Shown piece after piece: positions 16,500 through 25,527 of a DNA stretch of 64,000 nt. Every line of letters starts with the position of its first letter. Position 1 is the stretch's first letter. The DNA is taken from NCBI GenBank assembly GCA_910576205.1, contig CAJTHL010000016.1, positions 30,728 to 94,727 on the forward strand, read 5' to 3'. Both the position numbers and the translations under genes were made by a program. Source of the DNA: Clostridia bacterium. Lineage in GTDB: Bacteria; Bacillota; Clostridia; Lachnospirales; Lachnospiraceae. Below the pieces are notes generated by a model. The model was not told where the DNA came from and did not search any database. It saw nothing but the letters and a program-made list of their open reading frames with translations.

Positions 16500-19073
16500 T
16501 TACAGCCACCCGCCGTCCCGAAGCTCCCGGATCATAAGCTCCAGCCTGTCCATTTCCTCGTCCTGCTCCTGGCCGGAATACTTTTCTATGGCCTCCTCAT
16601 ACCAGGCAAGCATCTGCCTGTAATCCCTGTCCGTCTCTGCCTGGGTCTGCGCCCGGTCGGCTTCCAGATAGGCCAGCCGTTTATAGACCTCGTACCGGTT
16701 CGGATAGCTTTCTGTCATTTCCAGAAGCAGCTCCTCTGCCTTGTCAAACTGCTGCATATTTTCGTAGAGGATCGCCATATTCTCCTGGAGCTGGTAGGTG
16801 ACATACCCCTTCTCGTAAATGGAGGTAAAAAGCTCCAGGGATTTCCCATACCAGGCCTGGGCCTGGCTCTTGTCAACCTGGGCCTTCCGGGCGTAAGCTG
16901 CAGCCAGGTATTCTGTCATCACCAGGTTTCCGTTTCCCTCAAACTGTCCCATGTGCTGCTCCAGAAGGGCGATCTCCCGATCCACCGTCTCGTTTCCCAT
17001 GGACTTGTACACGTCCACGCACAGGAATATAGCCCGCTTCTTCATCTGCGGATCCGTGGTGGCGGCAATGGTCTGGTTCAGATATTCCGCCGCCGTATCG
17101 TACTGGCCTTTTACCCGGGCGATCTCCCCCTGGGCCATGTAGACGGAATCCTCCCCGATGCCCTTGTCAATGCCCTTTTGAAGCTCGCCTTCCGCCTCCT
17201 CGATCCGGCCAAGCTTGGCCAGCGCAATGGCGTAATCCCGGTAATAAAGGCCGTTCTGGGCGTTGTATTCCAGGGCATACGAAAAGAGTTTCTCCGCGTT
17301 TGGATAATCCTTCTGCTCAAAATAGGCGTTTCCCACAAGATAGTAAATATTTCCCAGAAGTTCCTTTTCTTCCCTTGTGCCTGCCTGGAAGGGGGCGGCG
17401 TTGATGTATTTCTCACCTGTGGCAATGCACTCCTCATAATTTCCCGTAAGATACAGGAGATACACTTCCTTTTCGTAGGCCTCCACCCTGGTGTCGGACA
17501 GCTCCCTGGCCTCCTCCAGAATCTCCCCGGCCTCGTCGAATCTGCTTTGATCCATGGCGTCCTGGGCCAATGCGATAACCTCATAATATTCGCTGTTCTT
17601 CTCCGTGCGAAGCCTTGCAGCTCCTCCGAACACCGTCACAATCCCAAGCCCCAGAAACGCCAGGGCCGCCGCCTGGAGCCCCGTCTGTTTCCGGCGCATG
17701 ACAATATAGCGGTGATCCAGCTTGTGGGAATTGCGGATGGCCTTTAAAAATTCTCCGCCGTTCTGATAACGGTTTTCCGGCGCCAGCTCCATCATTTTGT
17801 CCAGGATTACCCCGAAGCCCTCGCTTATGGGAACGCCTGCGGCGGAAACGGGAAGCCGGGCGTCAAAATCCATGGAAGGCTCTACCCCGGTCAGCAGAAA
17901 ATACAGGGTAACGCCAAGGCTGTAAATATCCGATCTGACGTCGATGCCCCTGCCCATGTACTGTACATATCTGGAAACGCTGTCTGTCCGGGTCTGGCCC
18001 TGAAAGGCCTGTGTCCTGCCTGGGGACATTCTCCCGGCTTTTGCGTCAGACTGGCCCGGCTGAAGGATCTCGGTTCTGTCCTCCCCAGGCATTCCCTGCA
18101 AAAGCTCCGTCCTGTCCTCCCCGGATACTCCTCCGGGAGTTTTGTCCTTTGCAGCCTTAACATATCCTGCTGATGCTCCCTGGGTATTTCCCGCTCCGGC
18201 CGCCGGCTGTATCCGCTGGGATCTCTGTACGGTATAATTGTGGGTAATCCGCTCATACATAGCCGGATCCCGATACTGCTCCGGGGGCGAAAAGCCCGCG
18301 CTGATACCCACGGCGGACTCCATGGCGGTTCCCATGGCCAGGGAGATGTTAAAGTCGATAAGACAGACGTCCCCCTCCTTTGTCAGCATAATGTTGGCCG
18401 GCTTGATATCGCTGTGTACAATAGGCGGTTTCTGGGCGTGAAGGTAATCCAGGGCCTCCCCAAGCTGTTCCGCCCATCTGCGCACCTGTTTCTGGGGGTA
18501 TCTCCCGTGATGCTTTACTGCCTCGTCCAGGTTTTCCCCGTGAATAAAGTCCATCACGGTATAGACCCCGTCCGCAGTTTCGATAAAGTCGTAAACCCTG
18601 GGCAGATACGGGTGCTTCAATTCCTTTAAAATATCCGCCTCCTGGCGGGACTTCACCTTTCCCCGTACTTCATCCTTAATCTTCTTTACCACCACGTCCG
18701 TCTGGAGACGCAGATGTCTGGCCCGGTACACAACGCCTCCGCCGCCGGAACCGATTTCCCCTTCGATCTCATAGGTTCCCCCTAAAACGGTTCCCTTTGG
18801 AAGGGCCCCTTCCCCGGCGCGCTCCCGGTTCTCCCGCCTTACCTGTTCTTCCCTCCACAGGGGCACAGTCCCGCCCTTCTCCCGGCCCTCGTTTTGCAAA
18901 GTCCCTGCCTCACCGTTCTCCTGACCTTCACTTTGCAAAAGCAGAGTCTCATTACTTTCCGGGCCTTCCCCCTGCAAAGAAGGGGCCTCATTTTCCGGTT
19001 CTACCCTGGCCCCGCAGTTCAGACAGAATACGGCGTCCTCATCCAGCTTATTTCCACATTTTCTACAAAACAC
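16500..19073 (-). CDS. Zinc-ribbon membrane Ser/Thr kinase with TPR ectodomain and Thr-motif insert
   Basis: About 857 residues from a GTG at 19071-19073, chosen because VFCRKCG lines up with the MFC starts of its neighbours and GGGGGAG precedes it. Zinc ribbon 3-20, then three 13-residue imperfect repeats (LQGEG/LQSEG/LQNEG, ~33-71). The kinase domain (~100-450) has GSGGGG, Lys130, HSD instead of HRD (220-222) and DFN instead of DFG (240-242). A ~95-residue insert (272-367) follows PPEQYRDP and carries RTELL (Thr322), RTEIL (Thr334) and RTQAF. TM at ~463-485, then long TPR repeats outside. It resembles a kinase-TM-ectodomain replacement of EssB; this is inference. Confidence 0.85.
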   Translation of the reverse strand: MFCRKCGNKLDEDAVFCLNCGARVEPENEAPSLQGEGPESNETLLLQSEGQENGEAGTLQNEGREKGGTVPLWREEQVRRENRERAGEGALPKGTVLGGTYEIEGEIGSGGGGVVYRARHLRLQTDVVVKKIKDEVRGKVKSRQEADILKELKHPYLPRVYDFIETADGVYTVMDFIHGENLDEAVKHHGRYPQKQVRRWAEQLGEALDYLHAQKPPIVHSDIKPANIMLTKEGDVCLIDFNISLAMGTAMESAVGISAGFSPPEQYRDPAMYERITHNYTVQRSQRIQPAAGAGNTQGASAGYVKAAKDKTPGGVSGEDRTELLQGMPGEDRTEILQPGQSDAKAGRMSPGRTQAFQGQTRTDSVSRYVQYMGRGIDVRSDIYSLGVTLYFLLTGVEPSMDFDARLPVSAAGVPISEGFGVILDKMMELAPENRYQNGGEFLKAIRNSHKLDHRYIVMRRKQTGLQAAALAFLGLGIVTVFGGAARLRTEKNSEYYEVIALAQDAMDQSRFDEAGEILEEARELSDTRVEAYEKEVYLLYLTGNYEECIATGEKYINAAPFQAGTREEKELLGNIYYLVGNAYFEQKDYPNAEKLFSYALEYNAQNGLYYRDYAIALAKLGRIEEAEGELQKGIDKGIGEDSVYMAQGEIARVKGQYDTAAEYLNQTIAATTDPQMKKRAIFLCVDVYKSMGNETVDREIALLEQHMGQFEGNGNLVMTEYLAAAYARKAQVDKSQAQAWYGKSLELFTSIYEKGYVTYQLQENMAILYENMQQFDKAEELLLEMTESYPNRYEVYKRLAYLEADRAQTQAETDRDYRQMLAWYEEAIEKYSGQEQDEEMDRLELMIRELRDGGWL

Positions 19074-19157
19074 TGCTTCTCTCCCCCACATCCTCTGTAT
19101 TTCTATCAGGCTTTATTCTGCCGCTTTACCGGCTGTCAAAGACGCATTTCTTCTGGC

Positions 19158-19439
19158 TTAAGGATATGCGTTTGCGTTTCCACAAACCCTCCCCTCCGCC
19201 CGCTCATAGCGGATCCTCAGCTCTTCCAGGCTTTGTACCAGCTCCTGCAGGGATACCTGCTGGGTTTCCAGTTCCTCCCGTTTCTGCTTCAGGGTTCCGA
19301 GAACCTCTTCCATGCCCGAAAGGGACTGGAGCGCGCCTATTACCTCATCTATATTCTGTATTTCAAAGCGCCGCCTGTCTGCCGCCTGCTGTAATTCTTC
19401 GCAGGCACAGGCCAGCCGGAATAACCGCACCTCAAACAT
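19158..19439 (-). CDS. Small coiled-coil protein between YukD and kinase genes
   Basis: 93 residues, nearly all helical, with heptad-like Leu/Glu/Gln spacing (EELQQAADRRRFEIQNIDEV; LGTLKQKREELETQQVSLQ). There is no membrane segment, signal peptide or W-x-G motif. The start follows GGAAGGGAG. It may be a chaperone or an adaptor for the WXG100 proteins or for EssC, given its place between the YukD-like and kinase genes; this is inference only. I do not recognise the family. Confidence 0.6.
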   Translation of the reverse strand: MFEVRLFRLACACEELQQAADRRRFEIQNIDEVIGALQSLSGMEEVLGTLKQKREELETQQVSLQELVQSLEELRIRYERAEGRVCGNANAYP

Positions 19440-19475
19440 AGGCTGCTCCCTTCCTCATAAAACGCATCTTCGCTG

Positions 19476-19724
19476 TCAGACCAGAATCAGCCTGCTCCCC
19501 GTAACCACCCCGCACTGGGCCAGCGTCCGGTTCCTGTCCAGGATGCACTGCCTCTCTTTGTGGCAGAGCTGCAGACGGTTTATGTCACCCACGATCTCCG
19601 TGCGCTCCTTCTGACCGATCATCTCGCTGATCTCCTCAATGACTGTGGAGATTTCCGCTGTCTCGCTGAGCTGAAAATCATATTCCTTGTCCACGCTGGG
19701 AACAAAAATATCCACCAATACCAT
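19476..19724 (-). CDS. esaB: YukD/EsaB-family ubiquitin-like protein
   Basis: 82 residues, the normal size. A beta-grasp pattern is readable: a first strand VLVDIFVPS, a helix TVIEEISEMIG, and a closing TLAQCGVVTGSRLILV that is the family hallmark (...G(V/I)xxGxxLxLv). YukD/EsaB is a cytosolic core component of Firmicutes type VII (T7SSb) systems. It lies 15 bases after the EssC gene, the gene pairing expected for T7SSb. The ribosome site is GAGGAG. The assignment rests on size, fold pattern and neighbourhood. Confidence 0.8.
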   Translation of the reverse strand: MVLVDIFVPSVDKEYDFQLSETAEISTVIEEISEMIGQKERTEIVGDINRLQLCHKERQCILDRNRTLAQCGVVTGSRLILV

Positions 19725-19739
19725 ATTTAACTCCTCTAT

Positions 19740-22700
19740 TTAAAATTCCGCATCTCCCTGCTGCGCCGTATAGAAGGGCAGCACTACCATGGTTGTCTTA
19801 TCCTCCTCCTGGGCAGGCAGCATGGCGATACCTGGCTTCTGGGATCTGCCCTGCTCCTGATAGGGCAGATGTCCGAACTCCAGCAGCCTCTGGGCCGCCA
19901 CGTTTCCGCCCAGATGCATACCGTTTTTATCCTTCACAAACAGGTTGTAGACGCCAAAACCGGCTGCGGCTGCCGCGTCCTCCTGGTTAAAGCCGGCTAT
20001 CCAGAACACATTGTGCATAGCTCCCTTTTCCAGCAGCGTGGACACAAAGGGGGCCATGGCTCCCACGCCCTCCCCGGGATTATGTACCTTCTGGACAAAT
20101 TCGGGCAGGTCGTCAATAAAGATAAAGAGCTTGGGGAACTGCTGCATCTTCTGGAAAATGTCCTCGTCCTCCATGCCTTTGGCCGCATAATCCCTCTTTG
20201 CCGCATTGCGCTCCTTAAAGGTGGGGGAGATCTTCATAAAGTAGTCAAAAAGCGCCTTTGTCGTATTCAGATGTTCCGCCCCGGCCGCCTCCGCAGCCGC
20301 CTTTAAGTTTCCGGAAAAGTCCACCGCAGCCACCTGGCCGCCCATCATGGACGCTGCCATCATGGCGATCCGAAGGGCGTTTGTCTTGCCGCTGCGCTTT
20401 CTGCCGGAGATCAGATAACAGTAGGTCTGGCTTAAGTTTATGCCGTAAACCATGGCTGTTTTCCGGTCATACCCTATAGGCAGGCGCAGGCCCTTATCCG
20501 CCATTTTCTGCACCTCTTCCAGCCGGGCAAATTCCTGCCACAGAGGCTTTTCGGGAATGGACGGGATGGCTCTGGCCTTTTTGCCCTTCCAGGCGGCGTT
20601 CATGCGGCCGCTTCTGGCCTTCACCAGCTCGCCCCGCTCATAATCATCATCCGCAGGCAGCGTAAGAGCCGTCTGGAATTCCAGAATGGAATCCCCCACA
20701 TGGGCCAGGCCTCTTCCCTTTACATTCTCCTCTGGCAGCACATCCAGGTGAAGGGTGCGAAGGGCGTCCGTATAAGCAAACCTGTCGTTCATTTCCAGAC
20801 AGATAATATTGCGGAAATTCTCTCCCATGCTGTTGGAAATCTCGTTGATGCCAAAGCCTGCGGCCGTAACCATCAGGAATATACCGTATCCGGCCCCCTC
20901 CTTCACCAGGGTCATAAGAAATTCCTCGTACTGGCCGTTTGTCTTACTGCGAAAGGCAGCCATATTGTCGATGGCGATGACCACGGCCGGAACCTCCGGA
21001 CCGTGGGCCTGGAGATACTGGCTGTAGTTTCCGCCCTGGAACAGCTCTTTACGCTCCTCCAGTATGCCCTCCATCATGGTGAAGAACTTGGACACTTTCT
21101 CCCCCTCTTTTTCCGTCATAACGCCGCCTGCGTGGGGGAGCCCCTCCAGCGCCTTTAGCATGCCGCTGCTAAAGTCCAGCACATAGATATTTACCGCCTC
21201 CGGGGAATATCTGTCCGCCAGGGCGTAGAGATACGTCATCAGGAAGGTGCTCTTTCCGCTGACCACGGTGCCCACCACCGCGCAGTTTCCCTCCACCGCC
21301 ACGTCTATGGTGAGAGGTCTCTGGGCCTGGTTTACCGGGTCGTCGTAGAGCCCCACCATGGTTTCCAGGGAAAACCGCTTAGGCATAGAGGGCCATTTCT
21401 CCCCGTCAAAGCGCTGCTCCTTATAGCCCTCCAGCTCCTCCAGATACAGCGTTACAGGCAGTACGGGAAGCCAGAGCTTAAGATTATGAACATAACCGTT
21501 TTCCCTGGCGATCCCCGCCAGATATTCCACCACAGCGTCCAGCTGTGTTTTCTCCTTCATCTCTGGCAGCTTCCTGCCCTTTTCCTCCGCCAGGGCCATC
21601 ACCCGGGCAGCCAGATTTCTTCCGTCCTTCTTCTGTTCATCCAGGGCGGACACGCTTTCCTGATTTCTCTGCTTCTGCCAGGTTTTTTCCCCATTTCCTT
21701 GTTCTCCCACCTCGGACGTCTCACGTACCTGGGCGTATACCTCCAGCAGATCCTTGACACGGTGGGTATTGTAATCTGACTCCGGATACTCGATACCTGC
21801 CTTTGCGGCCTCCTGGAAAAATCCCTTTACAAAGGCGTCCCACTGGTTTCTGTCCGCCAGAAGACGATCCAGCTCCATACCCAGATGTCCGGCTGTGGAG
21901 GACACAATTTCCAGAAGCTGGGCCACCCAGGCCCTCTTCATCCTCTCCTTCAGCCTGCGCTTTGTATGGGAGCCCACAAGAGCCGCCCTTCCGTTTCCGG
22001 AGAGCATCCTGGCAATGTCTGTCTGGACGCTTCCCGCCTCCTCGTCGTAGACGGCCCCGCTCCAGGCAGACTGGAACAGCTCGAAGAGCTCGTCGTTTCC
22101 CACCTGGAGATAACAGCGGCCGGCCTGTGTGATGTAGGCAGCGTCAGGCTTGTGGAGCATGTCCATACTGTCCTGGCGGTCCTGGACCCGCAGGCAGAGA
22201 CGGAACCTGGAGTTACTCCAGATGTTGTCGTCCACTGTTCCGCTGGGCTTCTGGGTGGCCAGAATCAGGTGTACCCCAAGGCTTCGTCCCACCTGGGCCA
22301 CGCTGATAAGCTCCCGCATGAAATCCGGCTCCTCCCGCTTCAGCTCCGCAAACTCGTCGATAATAATAAACATATGGGGAACGGGAACGGCCGCCTCGTT
22401 ATTCTTATACAGCCTGGTATAGAGATTGATATTGTTTACGCCGTGCTCGTTAAAAATCCGCTGTCTGCGCAGGTTTTCGCTTTTAATGGAAACCATGGCC
22501 CGGTGTACCTGGTTTCCCGACAGGTTGGAGATCTGCCCGATCATATGGGGCAGGCCTTCAAACAGGTTGGCCATACCGCCGCCCTTGTAGTCGATAACAA
22601 AAAAACCGATATCATCGGGGCTGTAGTTTAAGGCCAGAGACAGCATATAGGTCTGCAGGGTTTCACTCTTACCGGAGCCTGTGGTGCCCGCCACCAGGCC

Positions 22701-24845
22701 GTGGGGGCCATGGTATTTCTCGTGGACGTCAAGATAGCAGTCCACGCCGCCGGCCCGCTGTCCAACCAGCGCCTTGATACTCTCGTAAGTCCTGTTCTTT
22801 TTCCACCGCTCCATCACATCCAGTTCCTCCAGGCGCTGGATGCCGTACATGTCAAAGAAGGTGAGGACGCCCGGAATCTCGCCTCCGGTCTCCACCTCGC
22901 TGACCTCAATGTAAGAAAGTCTCCTTGAAAATTTTTCCAGTTGAGTGGGGGACAGAATATCAAAGCGGATGGCCGTTTTGTCATCCTCCCCGTCCGCCAC
23001 GCCGTACATGCCTGCGAAGCCCCCGGGCGTATTCTCAATAATATACTCGCAGGCGTTTGGAAGCTCCTCGTAGCTCTTTACCATGAGAACCGTGGTAATG
23101 CCCACATTTTCCTCCGTATCGTAAATATATCTGGAAATCAGCTCGTCCTCCAGAAGCTCCGCGTTTTCCAGAAACAGAATATAGTAGGGCTTTGGAATCT
23201 CCTCCTTGTTGTGGAAGCTGCCCCGCTCCTCCGCCCGCATGCGGAGCACCTTTGTAATCTCATAGAAAACCTCGCTGGCATCGTTTTTATTTCCCGCAAC
23301 AAAACGTGTCTTTTTGTCCTCCGCCCACACATGGGGAAGCCATTTGGCAAAATTCCAGGCCGCCTCCCCGGCATCCTGGTTTTCGTCGTAGACAAAGGCC
23401 ATCTTTACGTCTGTATAGCAGTTGGACGCCGCGATCTGGGCCGCCAGATTATACATGACGGGATAGCAGCCCCTTCTCTTCTCCCCGCCCACAATGCCTA
23501 CTACCCGGTGCTTAAGAAGATCGATGCAGATGGGCACATCGTGAAGCAGCCTGTAGCTCTCCTTCATCATCTTCGGTTTTTCCGCCAGGGAATCGTTGAT
23601 TAAATTAAACCGCTCCTTAGGGATATCAATCTCCGCCTGGAAGGGCAGGGAGCCCAGCCCCAGACGCTGGCACAGGAAATCCTTATGCCTGGTATTCCTG
23701 TCCCAGAGCTTTACGGAATCCATATTGTAGCCGCAGCAGACCCCGGCCTCCGGATAGAGCTCCCGCAGGCCTCTGGCATTATTCTCATACCTTGTTTTGA
23801 TGGTGTCCGCGCAGTGGATCAGGTATTCGCTGTAGGCCTCAAAGCGCTTCAACTCATCTTCCCGGTTTTTCTTTCTTGCCTGTTTAATATTTACCAGGGA
23901 CCACATGCAGCCGATCAGGGCGGAACCCACTGCCGTCACAAGTCCCGTGTACATAAAGGCGCCGCCTCCGCTACCGTTCCGGGCGCCGGAAATAGACATG
24001 GCGCATCCAAGAAGCATGGGAAGGGCCATGGTCATGGAGGGCCCAATGGCCATAAAGGTAGGCTGGGCATTGAGCTCCCTGGGAGCAGGCGGCGCCTCAA
24101 TCTCTATTTTTTCCGTCTCAATCTTGGGAATATTTCTGGGCGAACGGTGAAACAGTCTGCGGCTCTCCGGCTCTCCGCTTTGCCCCCCTCCTGCCTCCTG
24201 AGATAGGGGGGAAAATGCCAATAGGGCCTCTTGCTTGATTTTCAAGCCTGGCGCCGTGGTATTTACGGCCAGAAACTCCTCCAGATACACCAGACGCAGG
24301 CCGAAAATGTCGATGCAGTCCCCATAGTGAAGCTGGGAAGCCCCAACAACCCGCCTGCCGTTGACAAAAAGCCCGTTGGCGCTGGAATCCTGAATCACAA
24401 AGAAATTTTCCTTCCGGGCAATCCTGGCGTGCTGTTTTGACACCAGGCCCAGGTTGTCGTAACAGAAGGTATTCTCTTCCCCTTTTCCAATGGTGATCTC
24501 CCGGGCATTTGCCAGGCTGAATTTCTCATACACCGTAAAGGAGCTGTCTGTCTCCTTCACAATCACGGACAGCTGCCCCCCGTGTCCCAGGGATGCCGAG
24601 AGAATGTCCCCGTTTTTCAAGGCCGCCCCGACATAAGCCTCCCGGGTGGCCGCATAGGTAAACGAGCGCTCTTCATCTGGAATAATTTTCCATTTTCTGT
24701 CCAGGATTTCCATGGAGATTTCCACATCCTCCGGAAATCCAAAAAGCCCGCACTGCAGCACAAGCTGGAAATCCGCGTTGTTCACCGCAGGCAGAAGGTA
24801 CTCTTTAAACGCCTTCGTACTGTAAACCGATAGCACATAACTCAT
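19740..24845 (-). CDS. essC: EssC-type FtsK/SpoIIIE ATPase with FHA domain (type VII secretion motor)
   Basis: 1701 residues, longer than S. aureus EssC (about 1480). An FHA domain at ~112-190 keeps SKQH and VNG but has Lys for the usual Arg (IGKG). Two TM helices follow at ~265-320. Three ATPase domains come next, with Walker A GTTGSGKS (~718), GTVVSGKS (~1191) and GRKRSGKT (~1479). Walker B is clear in domain 1 (MFIIIDEFAEL, ~825), but is IAIDN in domain 2 and FIDDL in domain 3, so domain 1 looks fully catalytic. This is the membrane motor that moves WXG100 substrates. A divergent reading of phosphothreonine by the FHA domain is likely, given the kinases. Confidence 0.93.
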   Translation of the reverse strand: MSYVLSVYSTKAFKEYLLPAVNNADFQLVLQCGLFGFPEDVEISMEILDRKWKIIPDEERSFTYAATREAYVGAALKNGDILSASLGHGGQLSVIVKETDSSFTVYEKFSLANAREITIGKGEENTFCYDNLGLVSKQHARIARKENFFVIQDSSANGLFVNGRRVVGASQLHYGDCIDIFGLRLVYLEEFLAVNTTAPGLKIKQEALLAFSPLSQEAGGGQSGEPESRRLFHRSPRNIPKIETEKIEIEAPPAPRELNAQPTFMAIGPSMTMALPMLLGCAMSISGARNGSGGGAFMYTGLVTAVGSALIGCMWSLVNIKQARKKNREDELKRFEAYSEYLIHCADTIKTRYENNARGLRELYPEAGVCCGYNMDSVKLWDRNTRHKDFLCQRLGLGSLPFQAEIDIPKERFNLINDSLAEKPKMMKESYRLLHDVPICIDLLKHRVVGIVGGEKRRGCYPVMYNLAAQIAASNCYTDVKMAFVYDENQDAGEAAWNFAKWLPHVWAEDKKTRFVAGNKNDASEVFYEITKVLRMRAEERGSFHNKEEIPKPYYILFLENAELLEDELISRYIYDTEENVGITTVLMVKSYEELPNACEYIIENTPGGFAGMYGVADGEDDKTAIRFDILSPTQLEKFSRRLSYIEVSEVETGGEIPGVLTFFDMYGIQRLEELDVMERWKKNRTYESIKALVGQRAGGVDCYLDVHEKYHGPHGLVAGTTGSGKSETLQTYMLSLALNYSPDDIGFFVIDYKGGGMANLFEGLPHMIGQISNLSGNQVHRAMVSIKSENLRRQRIFNEHGVNNINLYTRLYKNNEAAVPVPHMFIIIDEFAELKREEPDFMRELISVAQVGRSLGVHLILATQKPSGTVDDNIWSNSRFRLCLRVQDRQDSMDMLHKPDAAYITQAGRCYLQVGNDELFELFQSAWSGAVYDEEAGSVQTDIARMLSGNGRAALVGSHTKRRLKERMKRAWVAQLLEIVSSTAGHLGMELDRLLADRNQWDAFVKGFFQEAAKAGIEYPESDYNTHRVKDLLEVYAQVRETSEVGEQGNGEKTWQKQRNQESVSALDEQKKDGRNLAARVMALAEEKGRKLPEMKEKTQLDAVVEYLAGIARENGYVHNLKLWLPVLPVTLYLEELEGYKEQRFDGEKWPSMPKRFSLETMVGLYDDPVNQAQRPLTIDVAVEGNCAVVGTVVSGKSTFLMTYLYALADRYSPEAVNIYVLDFSSGMLKALEGLPHAGGVMTEKEGEKVSKFFTMMEGILEERKELFQGGNYSQYLQAHGPEVPAVVIAIDNMAAFRSKTNGQYEEFLMTLVKEGAGYGIFLMVTAAGFGINEISNSMGENFRNIICLEMNDRFAYTDALRTLHLDVLPEENVKGRGLAHVGDSILEFQTALTLPADDDYERGELVKARSGRMNAAWKGKKARAIPSIPEKPLWQEFARLEEVQKMADKGLRLPIGYDRKTAMVYGINLSQTYCYLISGRKRSGKTNALRIAMMAASMMGGQVAAVDFSGNLKAAAEAAGAEHLNTTKALFDYFMKISPTFKERNAAKRDYAAKGMEDEDIFQKMQQFPKLFIFIDDLPEFVQKVHNPGEGVGAMAPFVSTLLEKGAMHNVFWIAGFNQEDAAAAAGFGVYNLFVKDKNGMHLGGNVAAQRLLEFGHLPYQEQGRSQKPGIAMLPAQEEDKTTMVVLPFYTAQQGDAEF

Positions 24846-24866
24846 CTTTCGTGTCCCCCGCTCCCT

Positions 24867-25475
24867 CTATTTTCCGGTTTTTATAAGCTCAATCTTAAAA
24901 ACCGTATTTCCCAGTAAAATCTCATCCCCGGACTTAATCTCCACGGCCTTTTTCTCCACGTAAGCCCTCTGGCTCCCCCGGACAAGGGTAACCTTGCCGG
25001 AACCGCCTGTGTTGCGCACATACACATGCCCCTCATGCTCTAAAAGCTCGCACTGCTGGGCATCCACCTGGGGATCCGTCACCACAATGTTGTTTTTCCC
25101 TCTTCCGCTGCCCATACGGATGCCCTGTCCCGGGTCAAACATGTATTTCCGCACGGAGAGCTCACTCTTCTCCGAAATCTGTACCATAAGCTTCTGGGCT
25201 GACTTCCCCCTCTTTTTTGCCGGGCCTCCTGCCTGGGGTAGCGCTCCCTGTTCCCCGTAGCTGACCTCAAAGGGTTTTGCCGAAAAGGTCTCCAGCGCCT
25301 GTCCTCCCGAGCTCTCGTTTAAGAGCACCCTGTCCAGGGCTTCCTCCCTGAGCTTATCCTGGGCCTTCACCGACAGGGCCTTGTTTTTCGCCCGCTTTCC
25401 CAGACTTATCTTCAAAAATACCAGTACGATCAGCATTGCGATGCCTATGGCCGCAAGAACGGCGTATTTTCCCAT
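24867..25475 (-). CDS. Membrane-anchored protein with degenerate FHA domain
   Basis: 202 residues. An N-terminal TM helix (~4-25) is followed by a basic stop, a variable linker (~30-110) and a C-terminal FHA-like beta sandwich (~115-197: IRMGSGRGKNNIVV, then VYVRNTGGSGKV, LGNTVFKIEL). The Ser-x-x-His motif is missing (VDAQQCEL), so phosphothreonine binding may be lost or altered. The gene lies immediately before essC, 21 bases apart. This could be a structural partner of the EssC FHA domain; small FHA proteins beside EssC are plausible, but this one is not recognised as a named subunit. Confidence 0.75.
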   Translation of the reverse strand: MGKYAVLAAIGIAMLIVLVFLKISLGKRAKNKALSVKAQDKLREEALDRVLLNESSGGQALETFSAKPFEVSYGEQGALPQAGGPAKKRGKSAQKLMVQISEKSELSVRKYMFDPGQGIRMGSGRGKNNIVVTDPQVDAQQCELLEHEGHVYVRNTGGSGKVTLVRGSQRAYVEKKAVEIKSGDEILLGNTVFKIELIKTGK

Positions 25476-25527
25476 GGAATCAGCTCCTTTGTATCTCTTT
25501 CTATCCTGTCTCTACAGTATTCTCCGA

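Noticed and set aside
16449..17747. 432-codon plus-strand frame
   Set aside because: It is antisense to the kinase-TPR gene and begins inside the repeat array without a ribosome site.
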